NCBI GenBank assembly: GCA_965651935.1
Contig: CBFGTC010000001.1
Location: forward strand, 124,001-188,000
Direction: 5' to 3'
Origin: JAFEDN01 sp965651935
GTDB lineage: Bacteria > Pseudomonadota > Gammaproteobacteria > Coxiellales > Coxiellaceae
DNA length: 64,000 nt
Below the pieces are notes generated by a model. The model saw nothing but the letters and a program-made list of their open reading frames with translations. It was not told where the DNA came from and made no database searches. A program made the translations under genes and the position numbers. Below are positions 35,093-44,260 of the stretch, in pieces; positions within the stretch are counted from its first letter, which is position 1, and each line of letters opens with the position of its first letter.

Positions 35093-36544
35093 ATGCCTAA
35101 TGCTGCCATAATCAGAACCTTGGGATTGTTATTATTAATTTTCAGTATTAGCCTCTTACCTCCCATGGCCGTGTTTGCTTGGTACCGTCAAGGTTCAATT
35201 TACCCTTTTTTAATTACTTTTTTACTGACCACGACAGTGGGTGGATTATTTTGGTTATTGACTCGGCGCACCACGGCTGAATTAAAAGCTCGAGACGGTT
35301 TTTTGATCGTATTTTTAGTTTGGGCCGTGGCGTGCTTGGTAGGCGCCATTCCCTTTTTTTTCTATTTTTACCCTAATTTATCTTTTACGGATGCGCTATT
35401 TGAATCGGTTTCAGGATTGTCCACCACTGGCGCGAGTGTTTTTGAGCATTTAGATAATATGCCGCATTCTATTTTATATTATCGTCAACAATTAACTTTA
35501 TTAGGCGGTGTGGGAATTGTGATGATTGCTTTAGCCATCCTTCCGGTTTTAGGCATTGGCGGTATGCAGCTTTATTTTGCCGAAACTACCGGACCTGTGA
35601 AAACCACGCGTTTAAGGCCGCGGATTCGCCAAACCGCTAAAGCGATATGGCTCATTTATTTGGTTTTGGTCATCGCCTGCGCCTTCGCTTTTTGGGCCGC
35701 CGGGATGGACATTTTTGATGCAATCACCATTAGTTTTAGCACCATCGCGACGGCAGGTTTTTCCACGCACGATGGGAGTTTAGGTTTCTATCATAATCAT
35801 TGGATTGAATTGGTCGCTATTATATTTATGATTTTGGGCAGCACGAATTTCGGACTGCATTACCAATTTTTCCAGCAAAAAACCTTTAAAGTGTATTGGC
35901 GAGACCCTGAACTGAAAACTTATGTTCAAATATTGCTGATTATCACTTTAATTGCGATTATTACACTATTTGCCTACTCTCATTTTCAGTTTAATTTTTC
36001 TCAAGCCTTTACCGCTTTTTTCACTACCACCTCAGTCATTAGCACCACAGGTTATGAATTAGTTGATTTGGATAACTGGCCTAATTTTTTATCCCATTTA
36101 GTTTTGTTGACCTGTTTAATTGGCGGCTGTTGCGGGTCTACAGCCGGAGGGATAAAAGTACTGCGATTTATGTTGATAAAACGAATGGGAGGACGTGAAT
36201 TACAACGTTTAATTCATCCTCAGGGTGTCTTTTCACTTTACTTCGGCGAACAAGTCTTATCAGCCGAGTTCTTACAAGGTGTTTTTGGTTTTGTCGCCCT
36301 TTTTATTGTGATATTCGTTTTTATCACTTTAGGCTTAATCGCTTGCGGATTAGATAGCACTACGGCTTTTGGATCCGCCGCAGGGGCTTTGGCCAATTCC
36401 GGGATAGGCTTAGGGAAAACTGGGCTGATTTTCAAAAATATTAATTCACCCGCGAAATGGATACTGACCTTGGCAATGTTTGCAGGTAGATTAGAAATCT
36501 TAACCCTATTAGTCCTATTCCGCCGTGAATACTGGCGCAAATAA
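35093..36544 (+). CDS. trkH: Trk system potassium uptake protein TrkH
   Basis: TrkH is the K+-translocating membrane subunit. The ATG at 35093 follows GGGGGA by five bases and gives 483 residues. The four pore-loop filter segments are visible: SGLSTTGASVF, STIATAGFSTHDG, STTGYELVD and ALANSGIGLGK. Length and helix count match the family. Directly downstream of trkA, so both parts of the transporter are made together. Confidence 0.95.
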   Translation: MPNAAIIRTLGLLLLIFSISLLPPMAVFAWYRQGSIYPFLITFLLTTTVGGLFWLLTRRTTAELKARDGFLIVFLVWAVACLVGAIPFFFYFYPNLSFTDALFESVSGLSTTGASVFEHLDNMPHSILYYRQQLTLLGGVGIVMIALAILPVLGIGGMQLYFAETTGPVKTTRLRPRIRQTAKAIWLIYLVLVIACAFAFWAAGMDIFDAITISFSTIATAGFSTHDGSLGFYHNHWIELVAIIFMILGSTNFGLHYQFFQQKTFKVYWRDPELKTYVQILLIITLIAIITLFAYSHFQFNFSQAFTAFFTTTSVISTTGYELVDLDNWPNFLSHLVLLTCLIGGCCGSTAGGIKVLRFMLIKRMGGRELQRLIHPQGVFSLYFGEQVLSAEFLQGVFGFVALFIVIFVFITLGLIACGLDSTTAFGSAAGALANSGIGLGKTGLIFKNINSPAKWILTLAMFAGRLEILTLLVLFRREYWRK

Positions 36545-36550
36545 TCTCAT

Positions 36551-37168
36551 TTAGATTAGCCATTGGTCGAGTATGCTTTGGGCTTCTTCAATGCCTTGCA
36601 TTTGCATGGATGAGAAAATTTGAACGCTGACAGTTGAACCAAAAGGTTCTAATGCAATGCTGACTTCTTTGTGAACCTTTCGGGACTCGTTGGTGCTTAA
36701 TTTGTCCGATTTAGTTAGCAAGATGTGCACTGGCACTTCGCATTTCACCGACCAGGCAATTAGCTGCTGGTCAGCTTCCTTTAATGGATGACGGATATCC
36801 ATCACCAGTATCAGCCCCCTCAAACAGTGCCGGGTTTCCAAGTATTCATCCACGGTTTTTTCCCATCGCTCTTTAATCATGCGGGGGACTTTGGCATAAC
36901 CATAACCAGGAAGGTCTACCATGCGCCGGTCTTTATCTAGGCTAAAGAGATTGATCATTTGAGTTTGGCCTGGGGTACTGCTGGTGCGGGCTAAACCGCG
37001 AATGCCGGTTATGGCGTTAATCGCGCTGGATTTACCCGCATTAGACCGCCCTATAAATGCCACTTCCCAACCTTTATCTGCCGGCAACTGCTCCAATTCA
37101 GTAGCACTCTTAAGATACTGAGCCTGATGGTAATCAAACTGAGGCTGGGGTGTGAGTATCATCGCCAC
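36551..37168 (-). CDS. engB: ribosome biogenesis GTP-binding protein EngB (YsxC/YihA)
   Basis: EngB is an essential GTPase in 50S ribosome assembly. The 205-residue protein has G1 GRSNAGKSSAINAI (about 40), G3 DLPGYGYAKVP, G4 TKSDKL (about 150) and switch residues SSTPGQTQMIN. The start overlaps the fba stop by 10 bases; ATG at 37162 is an equally possible start. It is the last gene in the fba-engB part of the minus-strand run. Confidence 0.95.
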   Translation of the reverse strand: MAMILTPQPQFDYHQAQYLKSATELEQLPADKGWEVAFIGRSNAGKSSAINAITGIRGLARTSSTPGQTQMINLFSLDKDRRMVDLPGYGYAKVPRMIKERWEKTVDEYLETRHCLRGLILVMDIRHPLKEADQQLIAWSVKCEVPVHILLTKSDKLSTNESRKVHKEVSIALEPFGSTVSVQIFSSMQMQGIEEAQSILDQWLI

Positions 37169-38214
37169 TCGCCTTGCTGATAGCGTTTTGCCATTTCTTC
37201 AAAAGAAAATACGCGGGTAATTTTATCAGCCTGTCCCGCAGTCCCAAATGACTCGTAGCGTGCTTTACATATTTCACGCATGGCTTTGCGCGATTCACTT
37301 AAATATTTACGAGGGTCAAAGGCATCTGGATGCTGATTAAAATACTTTCTTACTGCCCCTGTGGCGGCTAAACGCAAATCGGTATCAATATTGACCTTGC
37401 GCACTCCTGATTTGATTCCTTTTTGGATTTCTTCTACCGGTACGCCATAGGTTTCTTTCATTTTACCCCCGTTTTCATTAATGACTTTTAACCACTCTTG
37501 GGGTACGGACGAAGAACCGTGCATCACTAAATGGGTATTGGGTAACCGCTTGTGGATTTCTTTAATTCTATCTATGACTAAAACTTCTCCTGTCGGTGGA
37601 CGGGAAAATTTGTAAGCGCCATGGCTGGTGCCGATGGCGATAGCTAACGCATCCACGCCGGTAGCTTTGACAAAATCAGCGGCTTGTTCAGGGTCTGTCA
37701 GCATCTCACTTTCGTGTAACTCCCGTTCTGCGCCTGAGCCATCCTCTTTGCCAGCCATTTTGGTTTCTAAGGACCCTAAAACCCCTAATTCTCCTTCTAC
37801 CGAAACGCCACATGCATGAGCCATTTCCACGACTTTTTTAGTTACCTCAACATTGTACGCATAATCACTGGGGGTTTTCATGTCTTCTTTTAAGGAGCCG
37901 TCCATCATCACCGAAGAAAATCCCAATTGGATGGAGCGTTGGCACACGGCGGGCGAACCTCCATGGTCCTGATGCATGCAAATGGGAATGTAGGGCCATT
38001 CTTGCAGAGCCGCTTGGATTAAATGATAAATAAAAACTGCTCCAGCATATTCTCGGGCGCCGGCGGAAGCTTGAACGATAACCGGGCTATGGGTCTCCGC
38101 TGCGGCTTCCATGACGGCACGAATCTGTTCCAGGTTATTTACGTTAAAAGCCGGTACGCCGTAATCACGTTCCGCCGCATGATCTAATAATTGTCGCAAG
38201 CTTATTAATGGCAT
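37159..38214 (-). CDS. fba: class II fructose-bisphosphate aldolase
   Basis: This zinc enzyme splits fructose-1,6-bisphosphate in glycolysis. The 351 residues contain YGVPAFNVNNLEQ, the Zn site MHQDHGGS (about 80-85), VEGELGVLGSLE, GTSHGAYKF with a second Zn His (about 195) and MHGSSSVP. This is the CbbA-like subgroup. It lies after pyk and a small membrane protein in the glycolytic gene row. Confidence 0.95.
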   Translation of the reverse strand: MPLISLRQLLDHAAERDYGVPAFNVNNLEQIRAVMEAAAETHSPVIVQASAGAREYAGAVFIYHLIQAALQEWPYIPICMHQDHGGSPAVCQRSIQLGFSSVMMDGSLKEDMKTPSDYAYNVEVTKKVVEMAHACGVSVEGELGVLGSLETKMAGKEDGSGAERELHESEMLTDPEQAADFVKATGVDALAIAIGTSHGAYKFSRPPTGEVLVIDRIKEIHKRLPNTHLVMHGSSSVPQEWLKVINENGGKMKETYGVPVEEIQKGIKSGVRKVNIDTDLRLAATGAVRKYFNQHPDAFDPRKYLSESRKAMREICKARYESFGTAGQADKITRVFSFEEMAKRYQQGEWR

Positions 38215-38230
38215 AATATCTCCTCATAGC

Positions 38231-38440
38231 TTAAATGTTTGTGCGCAATAACCACACACAAAATATAATAATGGCAATCAGTATAAGTGCTAAAATTCCC
38301 AAGGTATAAATACTTTTGCTGAGATTCTCTTTACTAAATGCCTGGGGATTATGGCGGATACTTCTCACCATAAACCAAATTAAAAATGCAGCGCTAATTA
38401 AAAACAAAATCAGAGTCCAGGTATTATTCATTGACCTCAA
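38231..38440 (-). CDS. small two-helix membrane protein
   Basis: The 69-residue protein has hydrophobic segments at about 8-25 and 45-65 joined by a basic loop. It lies 33 bases after pyk and 16 before fba on the same strand, which supports it as a real gene. An internal ATG four codons in (38431) is an alternative start. No function can be assigned. Confidence 0.65.
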   Translation of the reverse strand: MRSMNNTWTLILFLISAAFLIWFMVRSIRHNPQAFSKENLSKSIYTLGILALILIAIIIFCVWLLRTNI

Positions 38441-38473
38441 TTCCCTGCTGGCCGATTTTGGATGTTATCTGAC

Positions 38474-39937
38474 TCATACGACTTTGTTGACTTCTAATAT
38501 CTTTAGCACATTTGAACCACCGGTTACTCCAGCATGGTCTCCCGTAGTGAGAATGATTAAATCGTTAGCCTCAATGTGGTTGAGACCGTACACGGTTCGT
38601 ACTGCTTCCCGATTTATGGCGTGGTAGGGATATTGAGTCACATCAAAGGGTATGGGGAAGACACCTCGGTAAAGCGCCATTTTCCCTAAGGTTCTAGCAT
38701 AACGGCTCAAACCATAAATGGGGATACTGCTGCGTACTCGTGACATCCACAAAGGCGTGCGCCCTGACTCGGTAAGAGTCACTATCGCGGCTATGTCCAG
38801 GTGATTCGCGGTATACATGGTTGCCATGGCAATGGCTTCATCAATGCGCTCAAAGCGCGCATCTGGGCGGTTACGTGATTTAAATCCCGGCTGTTGTTCT
38901 ACTGCTCGGCATATACGGGCCATGGACTCGACTACCGCGACGGGGTATTGGCCGCTGGCAGTCTCTGCGGAAAGCATGACCGCATCGACATTGTCTAAAA
39001 CCGCATTGGCGACGTCGGATACTTCCGCTCGGGTGGGGACGGAATTGGTGATCATGCTTTCCATCATTTGAGTCGCGATGATCACGGGTTTATTTAAGTG
39101 TCGAGCTCGGCGAATTATTTCTTTTTGTACCATTGGAACTTCTGCATCACCGATTTCTACTGCCAAATCGCCGCGGGCCACCATCACTCCATCACTGGCC
39201 TCAATAATTTCATTAATAGCCATAACGGCTTCCGCGCGTTCAATTTTCGCGATTATCCCTGTGAAATTATTTTTTTGTTCTCCGGCAAATTCATGGATCA
39301 GTTTACGAGCATCAATTAAATCTTGGGCGTTTCGTGGAAAAGAAATGGCGATGTAATCCACCTCGTTTTGTATGGCAAATTGTAAATCCCGTTTATCTTT
39401 TTCAGTCAGGGCCTTAGCGGTCAAGCCGCCTCCTAGGCGATTAATGCCTTTATGATTGGATAAAATCCCTCCTACTAAAACGCGGCAAATTATCCTTGAA
39501 CTTAAGACCGATTCAACTTGGAAACGTAAGCGGCCATCATCTAACAATAGAATATCTTTGGGTTTGACATCGTTCGGTAAATTTTTATAGTCAATGCCCA
39601 CTTGGGTTTGATCACCCGCGTTTTCATCTAATTCGGCATCTAAAACAAAAATATCATTTTTTTTCAGTGTGATAGCTTTTTCTTTAAAATTAGCCACGCG
39701 AATTTTAGGGCCTTGTAAATCAGCAAGGATTCCTATCACTTTTTTTTGATCAGCCGCTACTTCTCTGACATTTTCGATCCGTTTTTGGTGGTCCGCTTTG
39801 GTGCCATGAGAAAAATTTAACCGCACCACATTGACTCCGGCACTGATAAGCTCAGATAACACGTCAATATTATCCGTGGCCGGACCTAATGTGGCGATAA
39901 TTTTAGTGCGACGAATAAAATGATCGTGCTTTATCAT
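38474..39937 (-). CDS. pyk: pyruvate kinase
   Basis: The enzyme makes ATP and pyruvate from phosphoenolpyruvate. The 487 residues have RRTKIIATLGPATD at the N-terminus, NFSHGTKADH, the catalytic GIIAKIERAEAV (about 226-236) and the signature VMVARGDLAVEIG (about 250). The C-terminal domain is present. It lies four bases after pgk, so the two are translated from one transcript. Confidence 0.96.
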   Translation of the reverse strand: MIKHDHFIRRTKIIATLGPATDNIDVLSELISAGVNVVRLNFSHGTKADHQKRIENVREVAADQKKVIGILADLQGPKIRVANFKEKAITLKKNDIFVLDAELDENAGDQTQVGIDYKNLPNDVKPKDILLLDDGRLRFQVESVLSSRIICRVLVGGILSNHKGINRLGGGLTAKALTEKDKRDLQFAIQNEVDYIAISFPRNAQDLIDARKLIHEFAGEQKNNFTGIIAKIERAEAVMAINEIIEASDGVMVARGDLAVEIGDAEVPMVQKEIIRRARHLNKPVIIATQMMESMITNSVPTRAEVSDVANAVLDNVDAVMLSAETASGQYPVAVVESMARICRAVEQQPGFKSRNRPDARFERIDEAIAMATMYTANHLDIAAIVTLTESGRTPLWMSRVRSSIPIYGLSRYARTLGKMALYRGVFPIPFDVTQYPYHAINREAVRTVYGLNHIEANDLIILTTGDHAGVTGGSNVLKILEVNKVV

Positions 39938-39941
39938 AACA

Positions 39942-41129
39942 TTACCGGGCCCGTTGGATTAACATGGCGACAGCAGGCAATTCAGACCCTTCGAGAAATT
40001 CCAAAAAGGCTCCACCACCAGTGCTAATGTAAGAAATTTTATCGGTTAAATTGAATTGGGCTAAAGCAGCGAGAGTGTCGCCGCCACCAGCAATGGAAAA
40101 AGCCCGGCTTTGAGTAATAGCCTGAGCTAAGGCATTGGTGCCATGACTGAATTGAGGAAATTCAAAAACGCCTAATGGACCATTCCAAACCACTGTACCG
40201 GCATCGGTTAAATAACCGGCGTAGTGTTTGGCGGTCAATGGACCTATATCCAAGATGATATCTTCCATATCTAAGTCATCCAGCGGCTTGGTGTAGGCTT
40301 TGGCGGATGCTGACATTTCCTTGGCTACCACCACGTCTATGGGTAATGGAAAAGACACCTTCATCTCACTTGCAGTATTGATCAATTCTTTTGCTTGTTG
40401 TATCCAGCTGGGTTCGTATAATGATTTCCCTACAGGATACCCTTCTGCCGCTAAGAAAGTATTCGCAATCCCCCCCCCCACGATTAAACAATCCACTTTG
40501 TTCAATAAATTACGGAGCAATTGAATTTTAGTTGAAACTTTTGAGCCTCCCACTACCGCAACTAAAGGTCGCCGGGGCTTTTCCAAAGCTTTGGATAAGG
40601 CTTCTAATTCAGCCATTAATAATAATCCTGCACAGGCGATAGGGGCATATTCACCAATGCCCACGGTAGAGGCTTGCGCACGATGTGCTGTGGCAAAAGC
40701 ATCCATGATAAATATGTCACATTGCGAAGCCATGCGTTTTGCTAGAGTGGGGTCGTTGATATCTTCTCCAGGCAAAAAACGCACATTTTCAGCCAGGGCA
40801 ATTTCGCCAGGCTGAACTTCAAAACCGTTTAACCATTGATGGTTTAGCAAGGGCACGGGTTGGCCTAAGGCCTCACTAAGCGCTTTGGCCACCGGGGCTA
40901 GTGAAAATTTGGGGTCGTGTTCGCCTTCTTTTGGTCTCCCCAAATGAGACAACACTAAGACTCGGGCTTGAGCCTTAATCGCGGCTTTTAAGGTTGGCAA
41001 GACTTTCTCTATGCGCGTGCCTTCCATAATTTGTCCGTCCTGAATAGGCACGTTCAAGTCTTCTCTGATTAAAACCCGTTTGCCAGCCAAATCCAAGTCG
41101 TTCATTTTGAGAACATTAATAATACTCAT
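39942..41129 (-). CDS. pgk: phosphoglycerate kinase
   Basis: Pgk makes ATP from 1,3-bisphosphoglycerate. The 395-residue protein has KRVLIREDLNVPI near the N-terminus, SHLGRPKEGEHD, AVVGGSKVSTKIQLL (about 190) and the nucleotide-site GGGDTLAAL near the C-terminus. Upstream, where gap is expected next door, an accessory island of 4.4 kb intervenes, so pgk must use its own promoter or read-through from the island. Confidence 0.96.
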   Translation of the reverse strand: MSIINVLKMNDLDLAGKRVLIREDLNVPIQDGQIMEGTRIEKVLPTLKAAIKAQARVLVLSHLGRPKEGEHDPKFSLAPVAKALSEALGQPVPLLNHQWLNGFEVQPGEIALAENVRFLPGEDINDPTLAKRMASQCDIFIMDAFATAHRAQASTVGIGEYAPIACAGLLLMAELEALSKALEKPRRPLVAVVGGSKVSTKIQLLRNLLNKVDCLIVGGGIANTFLAAEGYPVGKSLYEPSWIQQAKELINTASEMKVSFPLPIDVVVAKEMSASAKAYTKPLDDLDMEDIILDIGPLTAKHYAGYLTDAGTVVWNGPLGVFEFPQFSHGTNALAQAITQSRAFSIAGGGDTLAALAQFNLTDKISYISTGGGAFLEFLEGSELPAVAMLIQRAR

Positions 41130-41257
41130 ATTCTTAATTCTACCTTATCCTCCCCAAAACAGCCAGGCAGCTTAGCCATGACTGTGATTTTTTTCTTTTA
41201 GCTTTAACGAAAATGCCATAAGGCACCGAATTCATCCAGAATATTTCCTTTGTTGCG

Positions 41258-41431
41258 CAGGGTTCCCTCATTAAAATTAAAGCCACGCAAAACGTTCAAT
41301 TTTGCTCCAGATTTGACGAAAAATTGGCCGAAAAAGCACAGCATAGATGTCTATGTGAGCATTTTGAGGACGATTTTTCGTCAAATCTGGAGCAAAAGTG
41401 GACGTTACCTGGCTTTAATGAGGTGGCCCTG
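41258..41431. mobile_element. 174-bp MITE-like palindromic element with 10-bp target duplication
   Basis: The ends are inverted repeats: CAGGGttcCCTCATTAAA at the left and CAGGGccaCCTCATTAAA on the opposite strand at the right. The arms run about 65 bp and include a 25-bp identical core (41300-41324 and 41373-41397, reverse complement). It is flanked on both sides by the direct repeat CTTTGTTGCG (41248-41257 and 41432-41441), as expected of a target-site duplication. It encodes nothing. A non-autonomous element moved by a transposase elsewhere is the best reading. The central 48 bases are a weaker palindrome. Confidence 0.8.
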
Positions 41432-41457
41432 CTTTGTTGCGCCCCCTTGCTTTTCAT

Positions 41458-41485
41458 TTGCATAGACCACACAATGGTATATAAT
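41458..41485 (+). promoter_or_regulatory. sigma-70 promoter of the CaaX-tailed effector-like gene
   Basis: TTGCAT (41458-41463), a 16-base spacer and TATAAT (41480-41485) form a good promoter starting just 26 bases after the MITE-like element. The expected transcript starts near 41492, about 77 bases before the ATG at 41569. Confidence 0.65.
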
Positions 41486-41568
41486 GTTTTCTTGTGTCCT
41501 CGCCCCTTCAATGAGTGACATAGAATCTAATAGCAACATAAATCAAATTTGGTGTTAAAGAGTCAATT

Positions 41569-41694
41569 ATGAAAGCAACAGAAGAAAAGTATCCAGTCAT
41601 CTCAAGCAAAAACCCATCTTCAATGACAGAATCACAGATTAATTCTGAAATAAAAAAATTAATAGAATCTATAAAAATAAAAAAACGCGATTGA
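41569..41694 (+). pseudogene. N-terminal fragment of the CaaX-tailed protein, closed by an in-frame TGA
   Basis: An ATG with AAAGAG seven bases upstream opens a frame of 41 codons (MKATEEKYPVISS...) that ends at TGA 41692-41694. The same frame continues without a break after the TGA into the 638-residue protein. The stop therefore looks like a nonsense mutation in an older gene of about 689 codons. The promoter at 41458-41485 and this start are well formed, which supports them as the original beginning. Sequence error is the other explanation. Confidence 0.6.
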
Positions 41695-41721
41695 GAGGAG
41701 CTGAAACCTCAACTAGAACAA

Positions 41722-43638
41722 TTGCGTGAAGCATTGTCTACATCAAATTGTGAAGAATTAATATCACTCATGACTAAAGAGTTAGAAATCAAAAGCTCAA
41801 TAGAAAATGGTGAATTTAAAATTTTTCAACTCATACTGCAGAGCACAACTCAACCAAAGTCATGGTTAGATAATTTTACCGCTCTCCGAGCATTATATTC
41901 TAAATATCATGTTATGTATGATTATCTGCAATTTAATGAAAATGAGATTGGTTTAGAAATAGAAAGATTAAAACAAAGCTCACAAAGCGAACAAAAAAAC
42001 CTTAATGCTGTAAAAATACAATCAACAAAAAATAACTTATCGAACGAAAAATTACGTTCATTATGGGACAGAGAGATGGCGGCAGTCGATTCAATCAAGA
42101 ATATTGAATTTAAAATTTTTCTACTCATACTGCGCAGTAAAACAAAAATTAAAAACTGGTTAGAAAATCCTACAGGATATGAATTATTACATTATTATGA
42201 TAGTTTTTTTGGTGGCAGCACGATGCAATTATGCCAGTTAACGGAGTGCGCTTGTCAGGATCGTTTATTTAATAGGAAGCTGAATGATCGTCGCAAAATG
42301 GGAGAGGAATTTAGCGTGAATGAATTGGAAAAACGCTACCCACCTAAATCCGATTTTACTCTTCACTATCTTTCCTTAGGTAGCGGCGGATTGTTACAAG
42401 ATTTTATTAATATTGCTAAACTGATTGATCGCGGTTATAACAGTTTTTGTATTACATTGATTGAGTCTAATCATAGCGAAATGCCTGATAATAAACAAAT
42501 TCAACTTTTGTTTTTTTTAACAATTTTAAAAATTACTTATAATTTAAAAAATATTTCAGTTCGTTTTTGTAACAATATCAAGGACGTTAAACTTGATCAA
42601 TTTTTTGAACCATTTCATTACATTAATGCGATTGATTTTGATGAATTATACATGAATGATTCGCTTCATGATATTGTCGAGACTCACAAATGGCTTGCTG
42701 AAAATGGCTTATTTTTCCTCTCTGTGAAACAATATGATTTGATATTTGGCACAAAAGGTCTTACTAAAAGCACTTTTTATTCATACGAACGCCCTGAATT
42801 CTTCTGGCTTCAATCTTATCAAATAATCATTCCGCATATAGCGGCTATTTTTGCCAATCTGCAAGCCGATAATAAAACATCTCTGAACTATACTTGTATG
42901 ACTCCTCACTTTCTTTTTCAAATAATTGAAACAATTAACGTGCTTTCTTTATTACAATCCACTGACATAAGTGTTAACTTTACTTTACGCAATTTAATTA
43001 ATGAACGTGAAAAAGATACCGAGAATAAGGAGAATAACCATATAAGTATAGATATACGCGCTGATTATGAAAATTTTATTCGATTATTGGTTCCCGGCTT
43101 AAATGTAAAGGTATCTTTAAAATCTGAAAAAGCCATTCTTGAAGCTAAATCAACTGAGGAATCAGATTTGTTAATATCAATTGGTGAACAAGTTGATACT
43201 CTAAAAGAAAGTCATACATTTCTTGAGCGAATAAAAGAAATGCCGATTCTAGGCGGTGAACAATTCATTGGAATAAAGCTTGTTGAAAAAAACGGAATCA
43301 CAACGAATCCATCTTCAATATTCCTATACCGCCAAAACAAAGATTTAGAGCAAACACCTCTTACAGATTTAAATAACGAAAGAAAATCAGTCTTGCCCAG
43401 TTCTATTATAAATGATTACATCTTAATGCCTCCTTTAAAGGATGAAAATGAATACAAATTATATAAAACATTAAAAGACAAAATAACATTGAGAGCTCCA
43501 GAGCTAGAGCCTTTACCGGAACCCCAAATTATTACGCCGCAGCCAGAGTCTCTTCAGAGACCCAAGATTAATACTCCACAGCCTGATACAGAATCCAATA
43601 TGCGCGGATGTAATATATTATCATGCCAAATACTCTAG
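41722..43638 (+). CDS. methyltransferase-like effector candidate with C-terminal CaaX box
   Basis: The 638 residues after the TGA open here with TTG; a later ATG at 41770 is another restart. The N-terminal part is helical and carries a repeated element (IENGEFKIFQLILQS and IKNIEFKIFLLILRS). A central domain begins with LHYLSLGSGGLLQDFINI (about residue 215), like motif I of Rossmann methyltransferases, followed by ITLIES at the next strand. The C-terminal part has a Pro-rich linker with repeated TPQP. It ends GCNILSCQIL: CQIL is a CaaX box of the geranylgeranyl type (final Leu), with another Cys six residues upstream that could be palmitoylated. Prenylation of bacterial effectors in host cells is established for Legionella proteins; application here is inference. 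It lies in an island between gap and pgk. Confidence 0.72.
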   Translation: MREALSTSNCEELISLMTKELEIKSSIENGEFKIFQLILQSTTQPKSWLDNFTALRALYSKYHVMYDYLQFNENEIGLEIERLKQSSQSEQKNLNAVKIQSTKNNLSNEKLRSLWDREMAAVDSIKNIEFKIFLLILRSKTKIKNWLENPTGYELLHYYDSFFGGSTMQLCQLTECACQDRLFNRKLNDRRKMGEEFSVNELEKRYPPKSDFTLHYLSLGSGGLLQDFINIAKLIDRGYNSFCITLIESNHSEMPDNKQIQLLFFLTILKITYNLKNISVRFCNNIKDVKLDQFFEPFHYINAIDFDELYMNDSLHDIVETHKWLAENGLFFLSVKQYDLIFGTKGLTKSTFYSYERPEFFWLQSYQIIIPHIAAIFANLQADNKTSLNYTCMTPHFLFQIIETINVLSLLQSTDISVNFTLRNLINEREKDTENKENNHISIDIRADYENFIRLLVPGLNVKVSLKSEKAILEAKSTEESDLLISIGEQVDTLKESHTFLERIKEMPILGGEQFIGIKLVEKNGITTNPSSIFLYRQNKDLEQTPLTDLNNERKSVLPSSIINDYILMPPLKDENEYKLYKTLKDKITLRAPELEPLPEPQIITPQPESLQRPKINTPQPDTESNMRGCNILSCQIL

Positions 43639-43757
43639 TTTTTCCACAATAAGCTCTCATTATAAGAAAAAATGAAAACAAATCAACTATAATTCATTTC
43701 CTCAACAAGGAGAATAACATTTCGTATCAACGGAATTGACTCTACACGAAAAGAAAC

Positions 43758-43776
43758 TAGGGTCTGTTGACATTTC
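43758..43776 (+). repeat. 19-bp IS-end-like repeat, copy 1
   Basis: TAGGGTCTGTTGACATTTC occurs here and again at 45552-45570 in the same orientation. The shape resembles the outer end of an IS element, although no transposase lies between the copies. Homology of the downstream pseudogene with the CaaX-tailed protein begins just after this copy, so it marks a breakpoint. Confidence 0.55.
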
Positions 43777-44260
43777 ACTATATGTGTTTGACTTCTCAAT
43801 TTATTTTTCAGTTAATTGTTTAATGGCAATCATTCTTCCCATACTTCAAACTAATGATAAAAGAAATGTAGAAATTACATTAATCGATTTATTTAAAACA
43901 GAAAAGCTCAGGACGATGTTATTATTAATTTGAGCGATGATTATGCTTATTTTTGTGAATTATTTTCTCTAAATTTTACTATGACCGTACGTTTAAAATT
44001 CTTAAACGCTATTCTTGAAGCTAAATCCAAAATCAAACCCCATATCGTTACCTTTATTGGTGAATATTCTGGAAATCTCCAGAAAACTCATCAGATCCTT
44101 ACCAAAGCAAGATCAATCGCGCTTCTAGAAACAATTCGGAGAAGACATAGATGACAATTTTGAAAAGCTCGTAGCGCCCAGCATCCCAAATCCAGCCCTA
44201 CTCGAGGAATCAACAAAATCAACCTCCACTGGCTGTAGTATGTCATGTTTAATATTATAA
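43777..44260 (+). pseudogene. truncated, frameshifted second copy of the CaaX-tailed protein gene
   Basis: Only the C-terminal quarter remains, in pieces. The first frame (to 43933) encodes a segment collinear with residues about 395-430 of the 638-residue protein. A frameshift near 43910 leads to INLSDDYAYF, matching IDIRADYENF, and then KFLNAILEAKS, matching KSEKAILEAKS. A second frameshift near 44140 leads to EDIDDNFEKL and the end TGCSMSCLIL with TAA at 44258-44260. Thus the copy keeps the paired-Cys tail and a CaaX box (CLIL). The 5' part was lost at the IS-end-like repeat. Confidence 0.72.

Noticed and set aside
41296..41518. Short open frames on both strands within the palindromic element
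   Set aside because: They are mirror products of the inverted repeat, without ribosome sites, and not genes.
41692..41694. TGA as a selenocysteine codon
   Set aside because: No stem-loop of the bacterial SECIS type was evident just after it, and the context (GAT TGA GAG GAG) lies in a charged helical region, not a redox motif.
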